Assembly: GCA_021820785.1 (NCBI GenBank)
Contig: JAKADE010000259.1
Span: 1 to 5,016, forward strand
Origin: Pseudomonadota bacterium
Lineage (GTDB): Bacteria > Pseudomonadota > Gammaproteobacteria > Steroidobacterales > Steroidobacteraceae
Direction: 5' to 3'
DNA: 5,016 nt
Positions 1 through 5,016 of this stretch are shown here, one piece after another. Positions within the stretch are counted from its first letter, which is position 1. Each line of letters starts with the position of its first letter. The translations under genes and the position numbers were made by a program. The notes under the pieces were generated by a model. The model saw nothing but the letters and a program-made list of their open reading frames with translations. It searched no databases and was not told the origin of the DNA.

Positions 1-46
1 AGCGCGCCTATAGACTGCGCCGACCTCGACTGCCCAGGCGCCTCGC

Positions 47-1030
47 GTGTCCCGATCCCGCTCCGACAGGTCCGCCGTCTACATCCACGCCGGCTGGCGT
101 TGCGCGAGCACCTATGTATGGAGCCGATTCCGGGCGCTGCCTGGCACCACCTGCTTCTACGAGCCATTCGCCGAGCGGCTGGCACACCTCTCGGCCAAGC
201 GCGTGGCGCGCGACACCGCACACGGGTGGCCGTCGCGTCATCCGCCGCTCGAACGGCCGTACCGGGATGAATATCGTCCGCTGTTGAGATCTGTGCTGCG
301 CGGCGTCAGGGGGTATCGCGAGTCTTTCGCGCTCGCACGCTATTTTCCGACGGACGGCGCACGCGGTGAGATCGCCTACCTCACGCGTCTGCGCGAGCAT
401 GCCGAGCGGCGCGGCTCGGTGGCGGTGTTCGGGTTCTCCCGCTCGCTGCAGCGGGCCGCAACCCTGAAGGCCGCTCTCGGCGGGTACCACATCGTGCTGC
501 GGCGCAGCGCGCCGCAGCAGTGGCTCTCCTGCCGCAGCTACCGCGGCGCGGGCGACGTGCCGTACTTCGAACTGTGCCACGCCGCGCTCCTGGCGCAGGC
601 CCCGGCGGATTCGCCGGCCGGGCGCCTCGCCGCGAGCCTCGGCCTGGCGCGCATGCCGCGCTGGCCGCGGGACGTGCGCGGCCGGCTGCGGGCGCTGCAC
701 CGGACGCTCGCGCCCTGGAGCGACGAGCAGTCCTACCAGGCGTTCATCGGCATCTACCTGCTCGGACAAGCCGCGGCGGCGCCCGCGGCCGACGTGATGA
801 TCGACGTCGAGCGCCTGGGGGCCTCGGAACCGTATCGGTCGGCGCTCAGCGCCCGGATCGGCGCCGAGACCGGCCTGCCGGTGGATTTCAGTGACGCGCT
901 CACGCCCCGGCACGAGACGGCAGAGGTGGGCGTGGACTTCGCGGCCGTGGAGGCCGACGTCCGCTCCCGGCTCGCCGCGTTCGGTGCGGCGCTCGAGTCG
1001 GCCGTGCCGCTCGAGTCTCCGGGACGATAA
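47..1030 (+). CDS. Sulfotransferase-like P-loop protein (putative)
   Basis: This is a 327-residue protein with no signal peptide or membrane segment, so probably cytoplasmic. Residues 12-26 (VYIHAGWRCASTYVW) resemble the 5'-phosphosulfate-binding loop of sulfotransferases (a beta strand, then a K/R-x-[GA]-S-T turn), followed by FYEP at 37-40, a pattern also common in that fold. Residues 148-165 (HIVLRRSAPQQWLSCRSY) resemble the 3'-phosphate-binding R...S segment. If correct, it would move a sulfate group from PAPS to an unknown acceptor. The assignment rests on motif resemblance only; it could be another P-loop protein. The GTG start is chosen because an in-frame TAG lies at 11-13, no other start codon falls between, and the P-loop begins soon after. 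A weak AGG (36-38) precedes it, and a -10-like TATAGA lies at 9-14. The long ORF antisense to it looks like a GC-driven shadow. No neighbour suggests an acceptor. Confidence 0.6.
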   Translation: MSRSRSDRSAVYIHAGWRCASTYVWSRFRALPGTTCFYEPFAERLAHLSAKRVARDTAHGWPSRHPPLERPYRDEYRPLLRSVLRGVRGYRESFALARYFPTDGARGEIAYLTRLREHAERRGSVAVFGFSRSLQRAATLKAALGGYHIVLRRSAPQQWLSCRSYRGAGDVPYFELCHAALLAQAPADSPAGRLAASLGLARMPRWPRDVRGRLRALHRTLAPWSDEQSYQAFIGIYLLGQAAAAPAADVMIDVERLGASEPYRSALSARIGAETGLPVDFSDALTPRHETAEVGVDFAAVEADVRSRLAAFGAALESAVPLESPGR

Positions 1031-1114
1031 GCGCTCGATCAGCGCGTCCGTGCGGCGCGCACTGTATACGCCCGGCGGCACCGGCGTTTCATGGCAGCGC
1101 CGGGTACGATTCCG

Positions 1115-1120
1115 TATAGT
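1115..1120 (+). promoter_or_regulatory. Possible -10 element of the helicase gene
   Basis: TATAGT matches the sigma-70 -10 consensus at five of six positions and lies 11 bases before the helicase ATG. A start of transcription near 1127-1128 would leave only about four leader bases. No convincing -35 hexamer is seen at 16-18 bp spacing (TGGCAG at 1092-1097 is poor). No Shine-Dalgarno sequence lies between it and the ATG, which is consistent with leaderless or near-leaderless translation, but this is only a suggestion. Confidence 0.3.
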
Positions 1121-1131
1121 CCTCGCCAGTC

Positions 1132-3195
1132 ATGTCGAGCGAGTCTCATCTTTCGCGGCTCAATGAGCCGCAGCGGCGCGCCGCCACCTTCGGGGAGCCT
1201 GCGCCGGGCCGCGGCGTACGCTGCGGACCGCTGCTGATCGTGGCCGGCGCAGGCACCGGCAAAACCAACACACTGGCGCACCGGGTGGCGCATCTGGTGC
1301 TGCACGGGGTTGCGCCGGAGCGCATCCTGATGCTCACGTTCACGCGCCGCGCCGCCGCGGAGATGCGCCGGCGCGCCGCCGACATCGTGCGCGGGGCGTC
1401 GGGCGGAGCAGTGCACGAGCGGCTCACCTGGAGCGGCACCTTTCATGCGATCGGCAACCGGCTGCTGCGCCACTACGCCGCGGCGCTCGGTCTGGATCCG
1501 CAGTTCACCGTGCTCGATCGCGCCGATGCGGCCGATCTGCTCGATGCGCTGCGCCAGGAGCTCGGGCTTGCGCAGAAGGAGCAGCGGTTCCCGCGCAAGG
1601 AAACCTGTCTGCAGATCTACTCGCACCGGGTCAACACCCAGCGGCCGCTGCGCGCGACGCTCGAGGAGCAGTTCCCCTGGTGTGCGCACTGGACGCAGGA
1701 ACTCACCGGGCTGTTCCGTGCCTACGTCGAGCGCAAGCAGCGCGAGCGTCTGCTCGACTACGACGATCTGCTGCTTTACTGGCACGTCATGATGAGCGAT
1801 GAGCACCTGGCGAGTCAGGTCGGCGGACAGTTCGATCACGTGCTCGTCGACGAGTACCAGGACACCAACACGCTGCAGGCCGAGATCCTTCATGCGCTGA
1901 AGCCCTCAGGGGCGGGGCTGGCCGTGGTCGGCGATGACGCCCAGGCGATCTACTCGTTCCGCGCCGCCTCGGTGGAAAACATCCTGGCGTTTCCGCAGCG
2001 CTTCACGCCGCCGGCAGCCGTGATCACGCTCGAGCAGAACTACCGCTCCACGCAACCGATCCTGGATCTGTCCAACGCCGTGATGGCCGAGGCGACCCGC
2101 CAGTTCCGCAAGGATCTGCGCGCGGTGCGCGGCGGCGGCGTGCGGCCCCGCCTGTGCACGGTGCTCGATCTGCGCCAGCAGGCCGAATGCGTCTGCACCG
2201 AGGTGCTGCGCCGGCGCGAGGCGAACGTGCCGCTGAAGCATCAGGGCGTTCTGTTCCGCTCCTCCAGCCACAGCGACGTGCTCGAGATCGAGCTCGGCCG
2301 GCGCGGCATTCCGTTCGTGAAATACGGCGGGCTGCGCTTCCTCGAAGCCGGCCACGTCAAGGACCTGCTCGGCGTGCTGCGCTGGGCCGACAACCCCCGC
2401 AACGCGCTCGCGGCACTGCGCACGGTGCAGCTGCTGCCGGGCATGGGTCCGGTGAACGCCCGGCGCGCGCTCGAGCACCTGGAGCGCGCCGGCGGCGCCC
2501 TCGGGGCGCTCAGCACATTCGTGCCGCCGCCGGCGGCCGCCGAGCACTGGGCGGGGCTGCTCGCGCTGCTGCTCGAGCTTGCCGACCCCCGCTGCCCGTG
2601 GAGCGGGCAGGTGCAGCGGGCGCGCAGCTGGTACCAGCCGCACCTGGAGCGCCTCTACGAGCAGGTCCATACCCGCAACGGGGATCTCGAGCAGCTCGAG
2701 GTGCTCTCCGGTCAGTATCCCTCGCGCGAGCGTTCGCTCAGCGAGCTCGCGCTCGACCCGCCCTCGGCGGCCTCGGACCTCGCCGGTCCGCCGGCGCTCG
2801 ATGAGGATTACCTGGTGCTCTCGACCGTGCATTCGGCCAAGGGCATGGAGTGGGACACGGTCTACCTGCTCAATGTCGTTGACGGCAGCTTCCCTTCGGA
2901 GTTCGCCGCCGGGAGCACCGAGCAGCTCGAGGAAGAGCGCCGGCTCTTCTACGTCGCGCTCACCCGGGCCCGCAATGACCTGCTGCTGTATGCGCCGCTG
3001 AAGTTTTATGTGACGGGTCAGCATCGCTACGGCGATGCGCACGTGTACGGCGGGCGCAGCCGCTTCCTCAGTGCCGCAGTGCTGGCGCATCTCGACAGCG
3101 AGACGCCTGCGGCGCTCGGCCCGGGGGCGGCCGAGACCGCCGCGGCACTCGGCCCGGCGCTCGATGTGGGGGCGCGTCTGCGCCAGATGTGGTAG
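1132..3195 (+). CDS. UvrD/Rep-family (SF1A) ATP-dependent 3'-5' DNA helicase
   Basis: The 687-residue protein carries the whole set of superfamily 1A helicase motifs in order: Q motif LNEPQRRAAT (10-19), Walker A AGAGTGKT (38-45), motif Ia LTFTRRAAAEM (68-78), Ib TFHAIGNRLL (103-112), Walker B VDEYQD (239-244), motif III VGDDAQAIYSFR (266-277), motif IV LEQNYRST (300-307), motif V TVHSAKGMEW (565-574) and motif VI FYVALTRAR (606-614). LLPGMGPVNA (434-443) sits where UvrD and Rep have their RGIG segment in domain 2B. ATP hydrolysis should drive 3'-5' unwinding in repair or replication restart. It is shorter than E. coli UvrD (720 residues) and ends about 75 residues after motif VI without an obvious Tudor-like tail, so it is not called uvrD, rep or pcrA. 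The ATG has no Shine-Dalgarno but a -10-like TATAGT just upstream. The 101 bases before it (1031-1131) hold only a small GC hairpin (1031-1045). It converges with the methyltransferase gene. Confidence 0.95.
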   Translation: MSSESHLSRLNEPQRRAATFGEPAPGRGVRCGPLLIVAGAGTGKTNTLAHRVAHLVLHGVAPERILMLTFTRRAAAEMRRRAADIVRGASGGAVHERLTWSGTFHAIGNRLLRHYAAALGLDPQFTVLDRADAADLLDALRQELGLAQKEQRFPRKETCLQIYSHRVNTQRPLRATLEEQFPWCAHWTQELTGLFRAYVERKQRERLLDYDDLLLYWHVMMSDEHLASQVGGQFDHVLVDEYQDTNTLQAEILHALKPSGAGLAVVGDDAQAIYSFRAASVENILAFPQRFTPPAAVITLEQNYRSTQPILDLSNAVMAEATRQFRKDLRAVRGGGVRPRLCTVLDLRQQAECVCTEVLRRREANVPLKHQGVLFRSSSHSDVLEIELGRRGIPFVKYGGLRFLEAGHVKDLLGVLRWADNPRNALAALRTVQLLPGMGPVNARRALEHLERAGGALGALSTFVPPPAAAEHWAGLLALLLELADPRCPWSGQVQRARSWYQPHLERLYEQVHTRNGDLEQLEVLSGQYPSRERSLSELALDPPSAASDLAGPPALDEDYLVLSTVHSAKGMEWDTVYLLNVVDGSFPSEFAAGSTEQLEEERRLFYVALTRARNDLLLYAPLKFYVTGQHRYGDAHVYGGRSRFLSAAVLAHLDSETPAALGPGAAETAAALGPALDVGARLRQMW

Positions 3196-3209
3196 CGGCC
3201 CGGACCGCT
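3194..3209. other. Small inverted repeat at the convergent gene ends
   Basis: AGCGG (3194-3198) pairs with CCGCT (3205-3209) around a six-base loop. It takes in bases of the helicase TAG stop and of the opposing TGA stop (3209-3211). There is no T-tract on either side, so it is at most a weak two-way 3'-end structure and may be chance in GC-rich DNA. Confidence 0.25.
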
Positions 3210-4054
3210 CAGCGCAGCGGGATTTTGACGAACTTCAGGGTGAAGCGGTCCGGCTCCCCGATCGCCGCATAGCGGGCACGGTCGGTCTTGCCCAGCCGGT
3301 AGGTGGGCGGCAGCGTCCAGGCGCCGGCCGGGTAGACCTTGTGGTCGCGCGGGTTGGCGTTGACCTCGGAGGCCGCTACCAGGCGAAAACCGCTCGCCTC
3401 GATGAGCTTGATCGCGTACGACTGCTTCACGTAGCCGGTGTGTCCGTGTGGATCGGGCGGCGCGTTCGGCGCGGCGCGATTGTCGACGATGCCGAGGACG
3501 CCGCCGGGCGCCAGTGCGCGGTGGATGCTGTGCAGCGCATTGGCGGTCTCACCGCGTGCCAGCCATTGATGCAGCACGCCGAAGGCGACCACGAGATTGA
3601 CGGAGCCCGACGGTACGGCATCGCCGCCATCGGAGGGGAACGTCACGACGCGGACACGGTCGTACAACTGTGGCTCGGACGCGAGCAGCTGGCGATAGCG
3701 GGCATTGCGCGTGGCGAGAAAGGCGCTCTGGCCGGGGTTGATCAGTGCCGCCTCGAAGCGGCCGCGACGGCGCACCAGCGGAGCGATGATGCGCGTGAAG
3801 TAACCGCTGGAGCGCGGCCAGACCTGCAGTACACGGCTCGTCGGCCGCAGGCCGAAGAACAGCAGCGTCTGCACCGGGTGGCGGTCGCGGTCCCAGTGGC
3901 GCTGCGCCGCGGGGCGCGGCCCGGCCAGGATGGCGTCGAGCGCCGTCGCCGTGGAGTGCCGTCCACTGGTCGTGGCGCAGCCCGACAGCAGGCTCAGGGT
4001 GGCCAGCACGGCGGCCGGTGCGGCTTTGGGTAAGGCTCGCATGAGGGCTGCCAT
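3209..4054 (-). CDS. Putative lipoprotein, COG4798-type SAM methyltransferase fold
   Basis: From the ATG at 4054 the protein has 281 residues. The N-terminus is a lipoprotein signal: basic residues, a hydrophobic run, and lipobox LSGC (23-26). Ala after the Cys favours the outer membrane. The rest matches what I recall of the COG4798 'predicted methyltransferase' family: DRHPVQTLLFFGL (57-69), VLQVWPRSSGYFTRIIAPL (75-93, motif I region), AFGVLHQWL (157-165), LAPGGVLGIVDNRA (181-194), SEVNANPRD (229-237), WTLPPTYRLG (246-255) and IGEPDRFTLKFVK (265-277). The motif I region lacks the usual acidic residue and GGG turn (Q77, R81-S82-S83), so SAM binding may be lost; no substrate is known. ATG at 4042 (277 residues) is an equally good start; neither has a Shine-Dalgarno. 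A start at 4141 is ruled out because that reading crosses the intrinsic terminator at 4074-4103. Only 19 bases separate the terminator from the start codon. Confidence 0.85.
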   Translation of the reverse strand: MAALMRALPKAAPAAVLATLSLLSGCATTSGRHSTATALDAILAGPRPAAQRHWDRDRHPVQTLLFFGLRPTSRVLQVWPRSSGYFTRIIAPLVRRRGRFEAALINPGQSAFLATRNARYRQLLASEPQLYDRVRVVTFPSDGGDAVPSGSVNLVVAFGVLHQWLARGETANALHSIHRALAPGGVLGIVDNRAAPNAPPDPHGHTGYVKQSYAIKLIEASGFRLVAASEVNANPRDHKVYPAGAWTLPPTYRLGKTDRARYAAIGEPDRFTLKFVKIPLR

Positions 4055-4073
4055 TGTGGACGGGTATGCGGCC

Positions 4074-4103
4074 AAAAAAAACCCCGCTTCGTCTGCAGCG
4101 GGG
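4074..4103 (-). terminator. Rho-independent terminator of the RRM gene
   Basis: On the minus strand, CCCCGCT (4103-4097 complement) pairs with AGCGGGG (4088-4082 complement) in a 7-bp stem with an 8-base loop. It is followed at once by eight T's (4081-4074). This is a textbook intrinsic terminator. It lies about 160 bases after the stop of the RRM gene, the nearest upstream minus-strand gene, and just before the methyltransferase lipoprotein start. Confidence 0.85.
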
Positions 4104-4197
4104 CCATGGACCGGCCGGCACGATCCGCCTGCGGTCCTCACGGAAAAAGACAGTACTCCGGCACCCCGTCCAGGGGGGCGCTCGAGTCGTGCCTCTG

Positions 4198-4214
4198 CCC
4201 GCCAAATCGGCGGG
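4198..4214 (-). other. Short hairpin in the RRM gene 3' region
   Basis: CCCGCC (4198-4203) and GGCGGG (4209-4214) form a 6-bp stem with a five-base AT-rich loop. It lies two bases from the base of the larger 16-bp hairpin. No T-tract follows. It could help stall or protect the RRM transcript together with its neighbour. Confidence 0.45.
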
Positions 4215-4216
4215 AC

Positions 4217-4253
4217 CGGGGATGGCCCCGGCGCCGGGCCGGGGCCATCCCCG
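4217..4253 (-). other. Perfect 16-bp GC-rich hairpin after the RRM gene
   Basis: CGGGGATGGCCCCGGC (4217-4232) is exactly complementary to GCCGGGGCCATCCCCG (4238-4253), with a five-base loop GCCGG. It starts eight bases past the RRM gene stop codon. No T-tract follows, and a true intrinsic terminator lies about 115 bases further on. A role as 3' stabiliser or pause site, or a copy of a dispersed palindromic repeat, is possible; the sequence alone does not decide. Confidence 0.8.
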
Positions 4254-4261
4254 AGGGCCGA

Positions 4262-4543
4262 TCAGCGGCGGAACGGCCCGCCGCCGGTGCGCGGCCGCGG
4301 CGCGCGTTCCTGGGCCTCGTTGACCCGCAGCGCGCGGCCACTCATCTGGAAGCCATTCAGCGCCTGGATTGCCCCCTGAGCCTCGCCCGGCGCCATCTCC
4401 ACGAAGCCGAAGCCGCGCGGCTTGCCGGTTTCCCGGTCATTGATCAGCTTGACGGAATCCACCTTGCCGTGACGTTCGAAGAGCGTCTTCACGTCCTGCT
4501 CAGTGGCGTTGAACGGCAGATTGCCTACATAAATCGTCGTCAT
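4262..4543 (-). CDS. Single-RRM RNA-binding protein
   Basis: This 93-residue protein is almost entirely one RNA recognition motif. RNP2 is IYVGNL (4-9) and RNP1 is RGFGFVEM (43-50), with the RNA-stacking aromatics Y5, F45 and F47 all present. The beta-alpha-beta repeat runs to about residue 77, followed by a short basic, Gly-rich tail (ERAPRPRTGGGPFRR). Bacterial proteins of this size and layout resemble cyanobacterial Rbp proteins, some of which are cold-induced, and bind single-stranded RNA in the cytoplasm. The ATG at 4543 is preferred because family members begin M-x-x-IYVGNL, and GAGAGA lies 7 bases upstream. A GTG at 4582, behind a stronger GGAGGA, would add 13 basic residues (MRPAARAAKRDLR). 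The transcript ends with two hairpins and an intrinsic terminator. The long leader (to 4862) could hold regulation, but no clear promoter is seen. Confidence 0.93.
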   Translation of the reverse strand: MTTIYVGNLPFNATEQDVKTLFERHGKVDSVKLINDRETGKPRGFGFVEMAPGEAQGAIQALNGFQMSGRALRVNEAQERAPRPRTGGGPFRR

Positions 4544-4781
4544 CCGGAGATCTCTCTTGGCAGCGCGAGCCGCGGGCCGCACGGGTCCTCCGCGGGTATC
4601 GCAGAATCGAACGGGAAGGTTGGGGGGTGGACGGTCACGGTCGGGCCGGGTACGGCCGCACCTGAAAACCGGCGATCGGCACCAGGTTCACGTACGAACG
4701 ATGCGCACAGACAGGCGGATCGAAAGCGCCGGGCACTCAAACGTGATCAATCCACTGAGGACTGGGTACCGTCTGATGCTA
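4544..4781 (-). other. Upstream region and leader of the RRM gene
   Basis: No coding region is supported here; the open frames show no recognisable protein. On the minus strand TTGCTT (4804-4799) and TAGCAT (4781-4776) are 17 bp apart and could be a weak sigma-70 promoter. It would give an RRM mRNA leader of roughly 220 bases, but the -35 matches consensus at only three positions and overlaps the last speA-side hairpin. GGAGGA (4591-4586) is a strong ribosome-binding sequence in front of a GTG in frame with the RRM gene. An eight-base palindrome GAGATCTC (4547-4554) covers part of the weaker ribosome-binding site of the ATG. Confidence 0.3.
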
Positions 4782-4814
4782 CTCCCGGCGTTTGCGGGAA
4801 GCAAACACCGGGAG
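4782..4814 (-). other. Long hairpin downstream of speA
   Basis: The arms at 4782-4795 and 4801-4814 form a 14-bp stem with a five-base loop. As minus-strand RNA the one odd position is a G-U pair; as plus-strand RNA it would be a C-A mismatch. This supports a structure acting in minus-strand transcript, that is in the 3' region of speA. No T-tract follows on the minus strand, so it is not a standard intrinsic terminator. Confidence 0.65.
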
Positions 4815-4819
4815 CGGCG

Positions 4820-4838
4820 CCCCGGCGTGTCACCGGAG
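4820..4838 (-). other. Second hairpin downstream of speA
   Basis: CTCCGGTG and CGCCGGGG (minus strand, 4838-4831 and 4827-4820) form an 8-bp stem with a three-base loop. Two of its pairs are G-U on the minus strand and would be C-A mismatches on the plus strand, the same bias as the neighbouring hairpin. Confidence 0.5.
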
Positions 4839-4842
4839 GTGT

Positions 4843-4862
4843 CTGTTGTGTGGTTGCAACAG
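4843..4862 (-). other. Hairpin directly after the speA stop codon
   Basis: CTGTTG (4843-4848) and CAACAG (4857-4862) form a 6-bp stem around an eight-base loop, touching the TAA stop at 4863-4865. It is the first of three consecutive hairpins in the speA 3' region. Confidence 0.4.
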
Positions 4863-5016
4863 TTAGTCGGCGGACGTCTCGAGATAGGAGTAACCGTCGA
4901 GCTCCGCCTGGTAGAAGCGCTTGAGCACCTGGCTCTCGGCAATGCTCATGCGGCCGGCACGGATCGCGCGCTCGCAGTCACGCATCAGCGCCGGGGACAG
5001 TTCGGCCACGTCATAC
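4863..5016 (-). CDS. speA: Biosynthetic arginine decarboxylase, C-terminal end (partial)
   Basis: Only the last 50 codons are present; the gene continues past the right edge. The visible residues read YDVAELSPALMRDCERAIRA, then GRMSIAESQVLKRFYQAELD, then GYSYLETSAD, ending in TAA. A short helical region closing with G-Y-[ST]-Y-L-E is the signature end of SpeA (E. coli SpeA ends GYTYLEDE), and YD at the start fits the YVQYD/YVQLD segment before that helix. SpeA is a PLP enzyme that converts arginine to agmatine, the first step of the agmatine route to putrescine. The catalytic and PLP-binding parts lie outside the window, so activity cannot be judged here. Three hairpins follow the stop. The assignment rests on about 50 residues, but the C-terminal motif is distinctive. 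Confidence 0.78.
   Translation of the reverse strand, partial: YDVAELSPALMRDCERAIRAGRMSIAESQVLKRFYQAELDGYSYLETSAD

Noticed and set aside
1054..1059. GTATAC as a promoter -10 for the helicase
   Set aside because: There is no -35 at proper spacing, and TATAGT at 1115 is a better candidate.
8..1081. A 357-codon open frame on the minus strand, antisense to the sulfotransferase-like gene
   Set aside because: It is rich in Arg, Ala, Gly and Pro with no recognisable motif, as expected for the antisense frame of GC-rich coding DNA. The + strand frame has believable P-loop motifs.
1906..3090. A 394-codon open frame antisense to the helicase
   Set aside because: It lies fully within a gene with all helicase motifs, has low-complexity composition and no motif of its own.
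3035..4033. A 332-codon + strand frame spanning the end of the helicase and the opposite strand of the methyltransferase
   Set aside because: The opposite-strand frame has clear family motifs and a lipobox; this one has none and begins inside the helicase gene.
4055..4141. An N-terminal extension of the methyltransferase lipoprotein
   Set aside because: It would translate through the intrinsic terminator and put about 30 extra residues before the lipoprotein signal.
4686..4699. GTTC-N6-GAAC inverted repeat as an operator for the RRM gene
   Set aside because: The arms are only four bases, it matches no operator I can name with confidence, and such repeats arise by chance.
4106..4924. A 272-codon + strand frame over the RRM gene and the speA end
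   Set aside because: It is the shadow of the RRM gene and runs through hairpin-rich non-coding DNA; no recognisable domain.
4688..4942. An 84-codon minus-strand frame overlapping the speA end
   Set aside because: The adjacent frame gives the SpeA C-terminus with GYSYLE and a stop; this frame is an off-register reading.

Overview
The window is a GC-rich stretch of ordinary bacterial chromosome. The gene families (biosynthetic arginine decarboxylase, a single-RRM RNA-binding protein, a COG4798-type methyltransferase lipoprotein, a UvrD/Rep helicase) would suit a high-GC gammaproteobacterium, for example near Xanthomonadales or Nevskiales. That placement is an inference from family content and composition, not a database result.

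Layout. Two genes run on the + strand: a sulfotransferase-like P-loop protein (47-1030) and a complete 687-residue UvrD/Rep-family helicase (1132-3195). They meet, tail to tail and only 13 bases apart, a minus-strand set. Read from the right edge in transcription order, this set is the C-terminal end of arginine decarboxylase speA (4863-5016, running off the window), a 93-residue RRM RNA-binding protein (4262-4543), and a putative outer-membrane lipoprotein with a methyltransferase fold (3209-4054). There are no tRNA, rRNA, CRISPR or mobile-element signals.

The non-coding DNA on the minus-strand side is rich in structure. Three consecutive hairpins follow speA. Two of them pair better as minus-strand RNA (G-U) than as plus-strand RNA (C-A mismatch). 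The RRM gene is followed nine bases after its stop by a perfect 16-bp hairpin, then a second small hairpin, then a canonical intrinsic terminator with eight U's. That terminator ends only 19 bases before the methyltransferase lipoprotein's start codon.

The genes do not form an evident pathway. Each looks separately transcribed or only loosely linked, and I see no defence, secretion or biosynthetic system. The points most worth a second look are the apparently degraded SAM-binding motif of the lipoprotein methyltransferase, the structured 3' regions of speA and the RRM gene, and the two competing start sites of the RRM gene.
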